A stretch of DNA of 64,000 nucleotides from Odontesthes bonariensis (lineage: Eukaryota; Chordata; Actinopteri; Atheriniformes; Atherinopsidae). Each line of letters starts with the position of its first letter. Position 1 is the first letter of the stretch. Below the pieces are notes generated by a model, which ran no database searches, had not been told where the DNA came from, and saw only the letters and a program-made list of their open reading frames with translations. Of the stretch, positions 23,259 through 35,290 are shown piece by piece. Location: NCBI RefSeq assembly GCF_027942865.1, contig NC_134515.1:17878227-17942226 (forward strand). The letters are read 5' to 3'. The position numbers and the translations under genes are program-made.

Positions 23259-26200
23259 CTGAAATAGAAGAGATGTTAATGTCTAGTCAGGCATTACAGA
23301 ATAGTGTATTTTATTTTGAGTCAAAGAATTACAAAAACTACTGCTGTTTTTCACTAGACCAAAAGGTGTTAATATTCACGATCATGTTAAAGTTTCAATA
23401 ACCTCGGATTGAATGTCTTGAACCTGTAAAGATGCTCTTTTCGATATTCAGATCACAAGCAATTCAAAATTCTTTGCTGTAGCAAAATAGTGAAGATGGT
23501 TTTAAATGCATTCTTGTGTAAAGCTATGACCCTTTAGTGTCTTTTTGAAATAATCAAGACTTGTTTCCAGCCAGGGTCATAATTTACCATATATCTGACA
23601 TCTGCATCCTCAGATGTGTGTTTTTAGGGCAGCCAGCACCCCAGGGAGAAGCTAAAAGCACAGACTGGACCATATGTCCCCATTAAGTGAGTGAACAAGA
23701 AAATGTGGATGAGCAAATAAACTGCAAAACTCAGCATTTCAGAGCTCCCTGCTGTCTTAAGTGATGCTGTGAAAGATCGATGGATGTGTTTCATATTAGG
23801 ACAATCCTGACATGGCTCCCTAACATTGTATTACTTTTGTAGACAGGGCGTCTTTACAGTTATCATAACAAACTGTGAAAAAAAACTCCTTCTGTATATG
23901 AAGCGGTATTTAATGGTATTAAATGTATGTATATGGTGGTGGAACACCCTCAGCAGTGAATATCAATGTGTGCCAGTTGAGTAGGCAGTGTTTGCTGTCA
24001 TAACCTCACCTGGATGCAACCCCACACACTGTTAAAGCTGAGGAATGAGCACCAAAGCCTTGGTACATTTCCATATGCTGCACACCTGCAGGTGCAAGTT
24101 TTCCATTCCACAAGTGTGACAGACTTCGTCCCTGCAAGGCGCCTCTTCTTTTCCTGCCCACATATTGGCATATCGGGCACAATAATCAATGGATAGATGC
24201 AAGGGAAGGTTAGAAAGGTAACCTTTGCTTAATAGGTCAAATTGTTAAAATCACCTTCAACCCACAAACAACTATGATGCAGAAACAACTGTTGAGCAGC
24301 CTTCTGGGAACTGTTACTCTAATCAACACTAATTGTTTTAAGGGAAACAAATTATCACCACATCGCCCCAAAGAGAAGCGGTTTAGACTCTCAAAGGGCC
24401 TTTTATTCAGCTAAAATCCCTCTAAAAAGCAGAGCCATTTTAAGCTGGTTCATTCTATCAAGTCTGAACCACACAAACAAAACTATTTATTGAGGGAAGG
24501 AAAGAGGGATTCAGCTCAGTGTCCTGGATAATGTAATCAAATCGGCGACAGCAGTGCAATTTAAGTTCAAGTCTGTTGTACAAGCCACAAAAAATTCATA
24601 CAAAGCTACAGTAGAAGGTTGTGCGGAATCTTGGACTGCTGACTTGGAGCCATATGACCCTATCATATGCACATGACACTCTGTTTGCTGTGAGGAGAAA
24701 ACTAGCCTGTTGTTCAAGTGTGCCTCTCATTACAAAGCAGTTTAACTGCCCTGCAGCAACACGCAAGCCACAAGTAGGATTTTGCATGTGAAGGGAGGCA
24801 TCTATCACCAGATATTTTGTTCTTTACATGAAAACACACAAAATCGGACAAAATACTCTGCCTCATGAGTCACATTCTCCACCTCTTCCCACCTTCCCAC
24901 CCACACACTCTGTTAATGTGGCAGGTATGGCTGGAAATGAAAGTGATGATAAGTCAGTGACATACCTCAGTCTGGAGAGGGCTGCTTCCTCCTGTGCAGG
25001 TTCACAGTCTGCTGAGGCACAGCCGACCTGTTTCGCTTTCTCAACCACACACACAGCAAACACTGATACACACCACGTCACAGGGAGGGAGGGAGACAGG
25101 GAGAAGGAGGGGGGAGGAGGAGAGTCCTGTGTCTCCTCCTCACCTGGCCCCTTTCATCTCGTCATCATGCTGACCACCCGCCTCTCTCTTTCCCTTCAAA
25201 CACAGCACACACCTCCGTCCTCTCAGCTCTCCCCTTGCCAGGTTTTCAATCCACGCTGGGAAGTCAGAAATTGAACAGAAAATTAAAGGAGGAGAGGGGC
25301 CCTGTTTCACAGCCAGTGATGCACAAATAGGTGGACACAGACCGTCCTCCACCTTACACACTTTCATAGACAGGCTCCCTCACTCTGCCAGAGCAACTGC
25401 AGAGCCGTGCAGAGCAGGCAGGCAGCGGGTGGGCAGGCATTACCCAGCCTCCCCTGCTCTCCACTGGGTCTTAGTGCCTTGCTACCTCCGCTGTCCTCAT
25501 GGAAGGATGGCTTTGCTTTTCAGCCCTACAAGAGATCTTACTGCAGGCCACATAAGGTCCCACTAAGAGACACAGTAGTGCCAAAAACAATCACTTGTAC
25601 CCTCAGGATCAGTATTTCTCTGATTCTGGTTAAGATCTCTCCTGATGCTCAGTTCAGCAAAAGCCTTCTCACGAGGATGGATTATTGATTTGTAGAGAAG
25701 TAAGGAATCCCAGGGGTTAATATTAATGAGCTGAGATTAAGATTTACAGGAGCCTGGCTTACAAAATATACATATAACACTCACAGAGCTTTTTCAGGAC
25801 TTTACTTGAGAAACAAGAAATGTTGTCAGAAGAGAGGAAAAACACTAAATGTGTACTGTACTGAACCATTTTAAATCAATAACAAGAAAAAAAAAATACT
25901 ACAGCTTTCACATACATCACAAAATAAATGTTCTTACTGAGTGCATGTTGGTGCTTCTTTAAATAAAATAAAAACAAAAACAGAAACCACTATGGTTAAC
26001 TAACTACTGGCTAAATCCAAGATATACACTTCTAATAAGACAAGAGATGTGAGAATTTGGATGGAAATCCTTTGCAACACAGAAAATGTCTTATGTGATA
26101 AGAAATAGATAATAGGTAATAATAGATATGTACATTTTTCTTTACATATCTATTACATCATCTTGTTTAAACTTTAAACTATGGAAAAGGGTCTGTTATA

Positions 26201-26930
26201 GAAAAACGAGACACAAAGAGAAACCTTTTGATGTATGGAGGATGCTGTTGTATACGTCAGATCTACTCCTTTCATGTTTCTGTATTTTACTCCGCAGTAT
26301 TTCACATGGATGGATTTTCCTGAGACATCTTTCCTGAAACAACCACGCACTGTGGTTTTCTTGACTGATTCATTCATCACTGGACGTGAAGCTCCATAAA
26401 CCCTGATTAGTTCATGAGTCATTGCTTCTTTTTACTGATAAATCAATTGCTAATCTGAACACATGTTCATTTATCAATCCAATTACTGTGTTACTGTTTA
26501 TATCACAGTGGATGCTTGACATGGCTCTGCTTTGTCTCGCAACCTGATGGCGCCTTTTGTTGGCAGGTACACTGTGATGATCAGGCTGCTGCTGCTGAGA
26601 GGCTCAGCTTGCTCATATGATCTTTTGGAGAAGGAAAATAATCAGATAATTATTTTTCCTCAAACTGTGTCTCAGCATTAGAAATGGGACAGGGACAATA
26701 AGTGATGAATATAAATAATAGGTTTGATGTATAATGGCTTCAAGATGTGATGATAGCAACACCAGTGAGACATTTTCAAGGGGCAAAGTGATTATAAAGG
26801 AGTCTTTGTGTTTGTTAATGTGTGCGTATGTCCTGTGACCACGCTCTTGACTGAGGTGTTGAATCATGACAGAAATAGCAGATACTTGCTCATGCCAGCA
26901 GCACCAATCACAAGGGAGGAAAATACAATG

Positions 26931-26944
26931 GTTTCCATGGTAAC
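26931..26944. promoter_or_regulatory. RFX/X-box-like palindrome
   Basis: GTTTCCATGGTAAC matches the RFX-family X-box pattern of two half sites (GTNRCC and its complement) around a central dyad. It sits in a GC-richer patch at about 26880-27010 between gpr61 and amigo1. Function is inferred from the motif only. Confidence 0.45.
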
Positions 26945-28515
26945 CCAGACTTTAGCTTCCCCTTATGACCCCCTCTACCTCCCGTCCACTACCGGCATCA
27001 ACCTCAGGGCACAATCTACACTTCTCACTGCATGCATCACCAACCATTTGGAGTTGTGTCACTGTGCTTGCAACCATGTTGGGTTGGTGATTATTCTCTG
27101 ATTCCTTTCTCCCCGTTTAACAAAACACAGGTGGGATGATTCATGCTCAATTACTGCTACTGACCTAATGTGCCTTTTCCTTTGTGATCTCAGATGTCAA
27201 CAGTAGGGGGAGCTCTCACATTTAACAAGTAACTATCACCTGAAATTCCAGAAAAATGTCTTTCTGATCGTTCACATTAAAACTGCTCATGGAACTGAAG
27301 CTTTTTTGTTGTTGTTGTTGCTATCATTCAAGTACAGATGCGGTAGGCAAATTATTTTATCAATAGTCCAGGTAAATTCTTTTGGTTTGAAAACATACCT
27401 AATGCAAAAGGGTTAGGTCAGATTTGGATGCATTTCTCTATCTTTCAGTGCATTTATGTTCAGTGATTTGACGTTCAGTGCTGACAAGCCCTTTGCGCAC
27501 ACACTTACGTCAAAGCCCCAGGGATGACTTGTTCTGTAAAAATCCTTTTGCATTACTTCATACTGAGCTGAATTGTTTCAAACAAGGTATAGTGCCCCCA
27601 TGAGTGACATAAAAGGGTGCAGGGCAACACTGGAGTGTGCACAATATTTTTAAGTGAATTAGAGAAAACTATTGATAATTCGAGAATTTGTTCATGTTAA
27701 AATACATATTTCAAATCACTTTATGTGTAGCTTTGGTAATGATTGCTGAAGTTTTATCCTTCTACAGAACCTCAACAGTAGCATCCATTTCAGGTCACAT
27801 ATGAGTGATTACCCCCCACTGTACAAGGGAGGGTGCACACATTCATCTGAACTAATAAAACCATGAGTTCATGAGTTGTGAATTCATGATGTTTTACTGC
27901 TAATCACAAATCGTGCCAAATTTTATTGCAAATTAGGCTCCATGGACAATCACTGTTTTTTAAGCCCTGTTAAATGTCTCTCAGGTTTTTTTTTAATCTA
28001 CAAAGATGAAGGGAAGACTGTGAACAAATATCGATCTCCTCGCATAACTCCTTCATTTGTGCATTAGAGTTGTCGTGCATGTACATCATAACAAATCTTT
28101 TCCTGCCAGTTTTTAAACATTCATTCCTCTGTGCTCAGGACAGGAAAAAGTGCCTGATCATTTCATATTGTGGCACATTTCATTCAAAGAGTATGTTTTA
28201 CTTCAAGGTATTTTAAGGAATTGTAACAATGAAATGTACTCGTTTTTTTTAACTAACAAAATTCCTGGATACCATTTTAGATAGCTTGCTGGGAGTCCTG
28301 GGACAACCTGTATGCAGATAATTATCTATCCTGTGACCGTAACTGGTTAGAGCGGTTTCATTTACTAGATTCATGCACTGGATTCCAAATAGACACAATT
28401 AGCACTATCTGTTGGCTCCATGTTGGCACTGACATCGCGCACACACTGAGTCACTGATGAGTGCTGATGTCTTGGGCTGCTGTCTGCCTGTGGATGAATA
28501 ATACCACTGAAAAGC

Positions 28516-28539
28516 AAAAAAAAAAAAAAAAAAAAAAAA
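28516..28539. repeat. Poly(A)24 tract
   Basis: Twenty-four A residues form a simple homopolymer. No retroposed gene body is recognisable on its 5' side. Confidence 0.9.
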
Positions 28540-30260
28540 GGAGCCAAGAATGTGCGCATAATGCTTCCACTTGCAGGCATTCAGGTTTCAGGTTTTTTTT
28601 TTTATCACTGAGGTTAGTATTTTTTCCTCATTCAGTTTGTTCACATTTGTTGTCATTCAAGTTAAATGTTTATTCTTGTTGCCTAATTACTTACTCGAAC
28701 AATATAAGAAACCAAGCAAAGTCACCAGATGTTCAGTGCATCTCTTATTACAAGAGCATAAGGCCTTTAATCCATAGAATAGTTTTAATTTTTTTCCAAG
28801 TGGCTGCTAGTAATGTGATGTTATTTGACTGATTCATCTGCTAATGTGTCATCATATGGATTAATTACAAATGTACATGAAACAGAAATTTACATTCTTA
28901 CATCAACTCTCAAAAGTCAAATTCTTCACTCTGAAATACTTTTGGACTCTGACTCTCTAGAGATGACTGTGTTCAGGAAAGGGAACATTTGGCTATTTAC
29001 AGCACCTAGAAGGTGGTGCACTGAGGTGAGATGTCTTTGACTGAGTCACAAATGGCCTGCAGAAGCTTTCCTGCTTATAGACTCAACCTCTACCAGTTAT
29101 AAAGATACACAACTCAAAACTACAAAATAGGACCAGGTAGAATACAGAGGAGGACACTGTGAAATAAATGTACAACATACTGAAGTTATAATGTAGCTGA
29201 AAGCCAGAGCTTTAGGAGCAACACAAACCTACTCTTTATACATGTCAGAACTGTATCAGACCTATGACAAATGATAAATAAACTAAATCGCCTGTAAGAT
29301 TTTTGTGGGTCATCAATAGGCTTAAGGTTTTTAGGTTAACTCAGTATCTCTGGAACACCTGCAGAGAAGGTCCTTAAAAAATTCACTTGGACTCAGTGAT
29401 GAACTGATTAAAAGCTGGTCAAGTTAAGTTTTTATTTTTGTTTGTTTTGCTCAGTAAAGTTACTCATTAATACAGGAGACTTACAGCATAACAAGAGCAA
29501 CATTTCTTTTATGATTCCTCATAGGGCAAATTGAAAATTACCTCAAGGGGCTTTAAAGTCTATACAGCAAACAACATCTTTCACTAAGACCCTTGACTCA
29601 GATGAGGAGCAACTAATCAATGGGCAGAATGGAAATATGGATGTAATCTATAGCTCGAGTGGTTTACAGATGTATACAACCACAAGGAAGCTTCTCAGTC
29701 TTTGTACTAATCTAAGCATGCTGACCGTTGGCTGCAGCCTAATTTAGGTTATAGGCATTAGTGTAAAAAAAAATCCATCTTCAGAATATTCAAGATAATA
29801 TGCAAATATGTTTAATTAAAAACTATTAATGTAATACCAAATTCTGGTGCATTACATTCTTCTCTCTCTTAGACTGAAGCAACTTAAGAATAAAAATTTA
29901 AATCACAGGCTGAACCTTACGGTAACAAATCATTGTGACAGGACATCATTTATGTAGGGCACTGTGTATAAATCACAATGCTCACCAAAGACACACACAC
30001 CCACAGTAGTTTTCACAGAAACCAATCAGTGCAGTCTGCTGGTTGAATTATGGCTGCAGTGTATCAATAGGAACCAGGGCCACAGCCATCACATCTTTCT
30101 CCTTCATTCATCACTAGACTCTGCTGCCAGGAAGACATGTTTGCAATTGATTCCAGAACCTCTTTCACCAGTCTGCTAACACCAGGCAGCATGAACTCAG
30201 CTAAATTACATATAACAAGACCAGTGTCCGCGTATATGAGCACTCAACAGTATTTTCTCT

Positions 30261-30298
30261 TGTCAGTTACATGATGTAACTTACATCTGTAACTGACA
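30261..30298. repeat. 38-nt near-perfect inverted repeat
   Basis: TGTCAGTTACATGATGTAA is followed at once by its near-complement ending TGTAACTGACA. The arms pair over about 18 bases with one bulge and almost no loop. It abuts the L2-type tail at 30302. Confidence 0.75.
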
Positions 30299-30301
30299 TG
30301 T

Positions 30302-30429
30302 GGCCCTGTGATGGACTGGCATTGGGTGTACCCTGCCTCTCGCCCGATGACCGCTGGGATAGTGCTCCAGCCCCACCGCGACCCTACATTGGATTAAGCG
30401 GATATTGAAAATAGATGGATGGATGGATA
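30302..30429 (+). mobile_element. L2/SINE-type 3' tail
   Basis: The stretch carries the widespread fish tail consensus: cctgtgatggactgg, then gtgtaccctgcctctcgccc, gctgggata, ctccagcccc, cgcgaccct and gataagcggatt-like sequence, ending in a (GGAT)n simple repeat. No 5' SINE head or reverse transcriptase is present, so this is a 5'-truncated copy. Confidence 0.7.
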
Positions 30430-33400
30430 AGCTGTCTAACAAATCATTATATTATTTGCACAAAAACAGTACACCTCACAGCGCAGGTATGTGTCTGGTT
30501 ATAAGGATCCAAATGCAGGCAGCAGGCCAGTAAAGAAACATGAAGTGGCAGTGAACAGTCAGCACGGTCACATGCAGAACTGAGTCGAGCTACGGTTAGA
30601 GTGGACGGTTAGTGGACAGTTAATCTAACACTGTCCATGTGGCTGTATACATGCACAGGAAGCCAATCAGGTTAATGACTCATGTATGTCTGAAGTAGCA
30701 AAGCTTTGAACTGTGTGGAACAAAAAAAGAATGGTGATTTTGTCAAATGCAGTTACAATATCAGGATTTCATTAGAGCAGAGATCCAGTCTGAAAAATGC
30801 TTTGAGCGACCACGAGTTGACATGTTGTCTTAATGGGCTTATTTTCAATGCCAATTTCTGATGCCTTGGGATAGTTTTATTTATATCTAACTAGACTGTA
30901 TTAATATACACTTACACTTGCAAAAAAAAAAGCAAACTCAGCTGATTTCAGTTGGACAAACATGTTTTCATGCCTTTTAGAAGTCTGGTTTCATCAGACT
31001 TATACAATAATTGCTTTTCTTTTGGGGTCATGTAAACATACTGAGTGAAAAGCAAGGAGTATACTGTAAATACCAGACAAGGTGATAATGTGAGTTAAAG
31101 TAGGTGAGCTAATTAGAAATAAGGAGCTGGGGAGACGATCAGCAAGCAGAGAAGAAGGCAACTGGGGAATTCATGTGGAGGAAACTGTGGAAACAACCGC
31201 CTAAGTACTTTTTGCTTAACCCTGTAGAAAAAAGCAATAGGGTTTAGAAAAAAAAAAGGTAGGAGAAATTCTTAAAGGCTTTAAGTGGGAAGCGGCAACC
31301 GCACTCCAATAATAATCTAACCACACTTACACTAAGCTGTGATTTGGGTCTGCTGCACTGAAACTACAGATGCCCAAATAATGTGCTTAATAATGATAAT
31401 AATGTACTTTGTTGTGTCTTTTTCTCAAGTCGTTTCACTGAGGATATGTCATATTTATCATAAGATCTAAAATTTAACTTCATTATCAATGTTGGTAATT
31501 CAAAAAAATGGTAAAAAACATAAATAATGACGATAATTTAAAAAATCCAGAAAAGTTAAATATGTTGTCACAGGCTACTCACCTCACTCTCACCCTCCTG
31601 ATATTGAGATCGAATTACATGAGTTTCAGTTAGTGTTTCCTGCCTCACATTCTCTCCTTCCCATCATTCTCAAGTTATTATGATGCCAGCCTCAAGCGGC
31701 CATTCAAGAAACTTGGTCAACGCCAAAGGATGTTGATTTGCTTAAAATCTTGTCGTTCTTGGATTTCTTCGGGGAAAAAAGAAAAAACAGGGTTGTATTC
31801 AGTTATGTTTCTAGTAGACTAATTGGGTTTTTGCAGAACGTCTATGAAACTGATTTGAACTTGAATGAAATTATACTTCCCTTCTCAGTAACCGCTTTTT
31901 TTGAAGAAGAAGAAAATACAATGTTGTGAATGATGAGACTAATAACATGCTACAATTGAATTTTTAATGGTTATATCATTCCATGTACGCATGTTAACTG
32001 GTTAGTTTTATACAGGGCTCACAAGCCATGTGTTTTAATACCACAAATGGCTATGTGCACAACACTGCACAATCCATTCTCTCTGCTTTGACAGCTGGTG
32101 AAAGAGTATTACTAACTGTGCAAATGAATATTAGGTGACAGAAATTGTCATAAAATCCATATTTATGAGAACATTAAAAATGCCAGAGGTCTGCAAAAAA
32201 GTGAAACCCTGACATGCAAACTTGTCATAGATTAGTACATTTCTCTCAGTGGTTTGGGACACAATATGCTGGTGATGGTCTGTCAGAACATAAAATCTTC
32301 CACGACTGACTGCAGTCAGAAACAGTGCAGTGCGTGCACCGTCTCTTTATCCTCCACCCTTATTTCAGTATTATCTCTCTACTGCAGTCTCTCATGTCTT
32401 CTGCCCTAATTAGAGCCACAGCAAGCAGAGTCCTGCAGGCGAGATGGGGAGGCGGAGGAGGGAGATGAGGTTGTGAAATCCAAACAGATGCTGCATGGTT
32501 AATAATGCAAGCCAGCTGTCAGCATTTAGAAGGATGACAAAGTGAAAATCAGCCAGGCAGCTGTCAGTTTGGTCGCTCACTAACAAACATGTGGTCCAAC
32601 AGCAGCTGAAACACATTCAGGACTCTTTTAGAGAGTATTTTTTATATTTACTTGCCAACTTATACTAGAACAAAGCTTAAGTTTGACTTTTTAGATGACA
32701 AAAATTATACTACTCATAACCTGTCCGAGAAACAAAGAATAGACCAGCTTAATTACGGTTTCAAAATAGGATGAGGAAGAAGTCTGCAGATAGTCAGCAA
32801 ACTTCCTATTTTTTACATAGTGTTTGTTGTAATTTAACAACACCGATAAGTGAGTTTAGAGGTGGTGTTCCACTGATTTGCGTGACAGAGCTAGACACAT
32901 GTTTCACAATATTTTCAGTCTTTCAGTGCTATAAATCAGGGAACTGCTTACTTACAGAGAAAAATCTGTTTAGCAAATTTTGAAATGACTTGTTTTTCCT
33001 TCTCACACAGCTCTGTGACAGTAGAAATCCCAGTGTATTAAACGCAGTTTCCCACAAACTGTCTGCACTCAACTGGGAGCAGACAATTGAGATTGAGAAG
33101 CAGCAGTTAGAGAGGGCCTTATAAATCCCTTAAAGCTCACAAGGCTGTTACCAGAGCAGAAGATGATTACACACTGACGCTGGCCCAATTTACACAACTA
33201 ATGTCCTTCTTGTGATGGTTTGGGTTGCAATGTGTAAGAAGTCCCTCGACAAACATTAACATGACACAAATGTCAGGCACCAAATCTAATGCCATGGGGG
33301 GCTGGAGGAGCTTTTCGAATGAGTAATCCAGTGAATTTCAAGGCTAAAGAAATCCGAATTTAATCACTAGAACAAAACAAAAAAACACAGGCAAGGATGA

Positions 33401-34532
33401 AAGACTGTTTTAAAAACTGATACTTTTGTGTGGAAATGCACCAAACGACCTCATGTAAACTGAAAGGTGAGCACAATATTATTAAAAACCATTGTTATGA
33501 CTTTAATGTCTGTTTCAGATGCAACAGGAAGGTACAAAATATCTACTTGACAATTCCTGCATGACACCAAATATGACACTGAACAGCTGATGGTGCTGTT
33601 GAAAAAACTTACAGCAGTCAGTTTGACAGAGACACAAATAAATAGATAAATGATAATGTTGCTCAATGTTACTTATTGATAATGTGTTGACCATGTGAGC
33701 TTGAAAGTTGGCTTTTTCATATTCAAAACTTGTTTCTGCTGCTCCCAAGTGGACAAAAAGTCATTTTAATGTTAGCTTAGTAGCATTCTAATGTAAAGCT
33801 GACTGAAGAGAAGCTAAAGGCTTTTTAAATGACTTCAGTTGTCCAGAGCATGTGGAACTGAGAAAATACATTTACAATTTTTGCATTCACAGTTCTTTAA
33901 AATGACCACAACAAGAAATAAGAGCAGAACACACAGAATCAGTGACACTTTTTACTTAGTGCAGCTTTTCAGGATAATTTCAACACCTGCTTACAATCAC
34001 TTACAAGCCTACTCTTTCTTGATGAAGGACCATATGGCTGCAATTACATGGAATCAAATGGTATGAGCACGCAAAATTGTGAGTTTTTCATGAACTTTAT
34101 AGCTCACCGGCCAGCTTGCTGGATTAAATGTTCAGTTTTTTTAGGCGTCGAGCCAACCGTTTTTCCTTCCCTGAAGTTCAGTGCTCACTAGCCTCTATTC
34201 CATCTTCACACACTGTAAACAAAGAAGTGTGTGATCGTATTCTGAATTTCTCTTGTAAGCTATAGATTAAACAGAAGTATGTGATTTTTGATTTCTTTGC
34301 TTTGATACTGGAAAATCAAAATACTGTGAAAAGAAAAGAAAAGCACTACGTAAGCAGGACTTTTTAAGCATTTTGATATACAAAAATAATAAAATTATGT
34401 TTGGATTCTGTTTAGTTGCTTTAGATTCATGATGCTGGTATTGTTCAGGTAGGTTCACTTTCACATTGTTGTGGCAAAATTGTGCCCATACTGGAGCTTG
34501 ATCTTTTTTTTAATATCATTGTCTCTAGATGT
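30430..34532. other. Gene-free interval, middle part
   Basis: No supported exon is present. The block at about 32395-32600 stands out for balanced composition and clustered candidate sites (ctaattag homeodomain-type, caggcagctgtcag E-box-type), and so does about 33010-33260. These are possible conserved regulatory elements, judged by appearance only. Confidence 0.4.
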
Positions 34533-34845
34533 GCTGCATGGTGGTGTAGTGGTTAGCACTGTCACCTCACAGCAAGAAGGTTTCAGGTTCAAATGTCAAC
34601 TGTGGCATTCTTGTGTGGAGTTTGCATGTTCATTCAAGTACTTCATAGTCTAAAGATGTGCATTAGGATAACTGGTGATTCTACATTGCATTGTTGATTG
34701 GATCATTTGCCAGTGTGTTGGCCCCTGGGATGGACTATCGATCTGTCCAGGGTGTTAGTGCCTCTTACCCAATGGCAGCTCGGATAGGATCCAGCCCCCA
34801 GCCATGAATTAGATGTATTTGGTTTAGAAAATGGATAGATGGATT
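34533..34845 (+). mobile_element. Decayed tRNA-headed SINE/LINE-type repeat
   Basis: The 5' part resembles the fish repeat whose head has pol III A-box-like (tggtgtagtggttagca) and B-box-like (ggttcaaatgtc) sequences. It is followed by gtggagtttgcatgttc, taaagatgtgcattagg, a ggatggactatcgatctgtc block and a (GGATAGAT)-like end. Mutations in both boxes and internal loss indicate an old, inactive copy. Confidence 0.7.
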
Positions 34846-34859
34846 ATCACAAGTTAATT

Positions 34860-35290
34860 TTCTCATGATATCAAAAGCCATTCTGTAGTCTTAATGGGTT
34901 CATTATGTCATAATCTCAAGGTAACAGGGTTTGTTTTCTCGAGATAACGAGTTAATGTATTTATGTTAAATTTATGTCACCTCACACAGTGGAACGGCCC
35001 TGAAAGGCAACTTCTGGGTTAAGTGTAGTGTAGCGATACCACTTTCTGTGCTCAAGGTTTACTGAACTCAGAGTTGAGAGAGCCTTGACTTCTCCTCAAC
35101 TGCCATGACAGCGATAATGAACGATAAATGTTTTAAGTGTTTTAAAACAGAGACCACTCATTTCTGAGCTCACAATAATCACATTGTTATTTCAAGAAAC
35201 CAAAGCTGGTTGTCTTGAGATAAATCAGCTTATTATCGTGTGAAAACAAGCTTTGTTTTCTCGAGATAATAGAATAATCAACTCTTGGTT
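34860..35290. repeat. Palindromic CTCGAGATAA-type repeat
   Basis: The motif ttttctcgagataa occurs at about 34933-34948 and 35255-35269. At 35233-35269 it forms an imperfect palindrome with ttatcgtgtgaaaacaag. The arrangement resembles foldback or MITE-type repeats; the termini could not be defined. Confidence 0.45.

Larger units (their letters stand above)
23259..30260. other. Gene-free interval upstream of gpr61, left part
   Basis: No exon with domain support was found. It should contain the gpr61 promoter and first exon. Noted landmarks are purine-rich GGGAGGA-type sequence at about 25080-25120, an RFX-like palindrome at 26931-26944 and a 24-base A tract at 28516-28539. Short open frames here have no family resemblance. 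Confidence 0.45.

Noticed and set aside
24828-25274. 148-codon plus-strand frame upstream of gpr61
   Set aside because: Low-complexity proline/serine and GGGAGG repeats explain the open frame; opposite strand to gpr61 and no motif.
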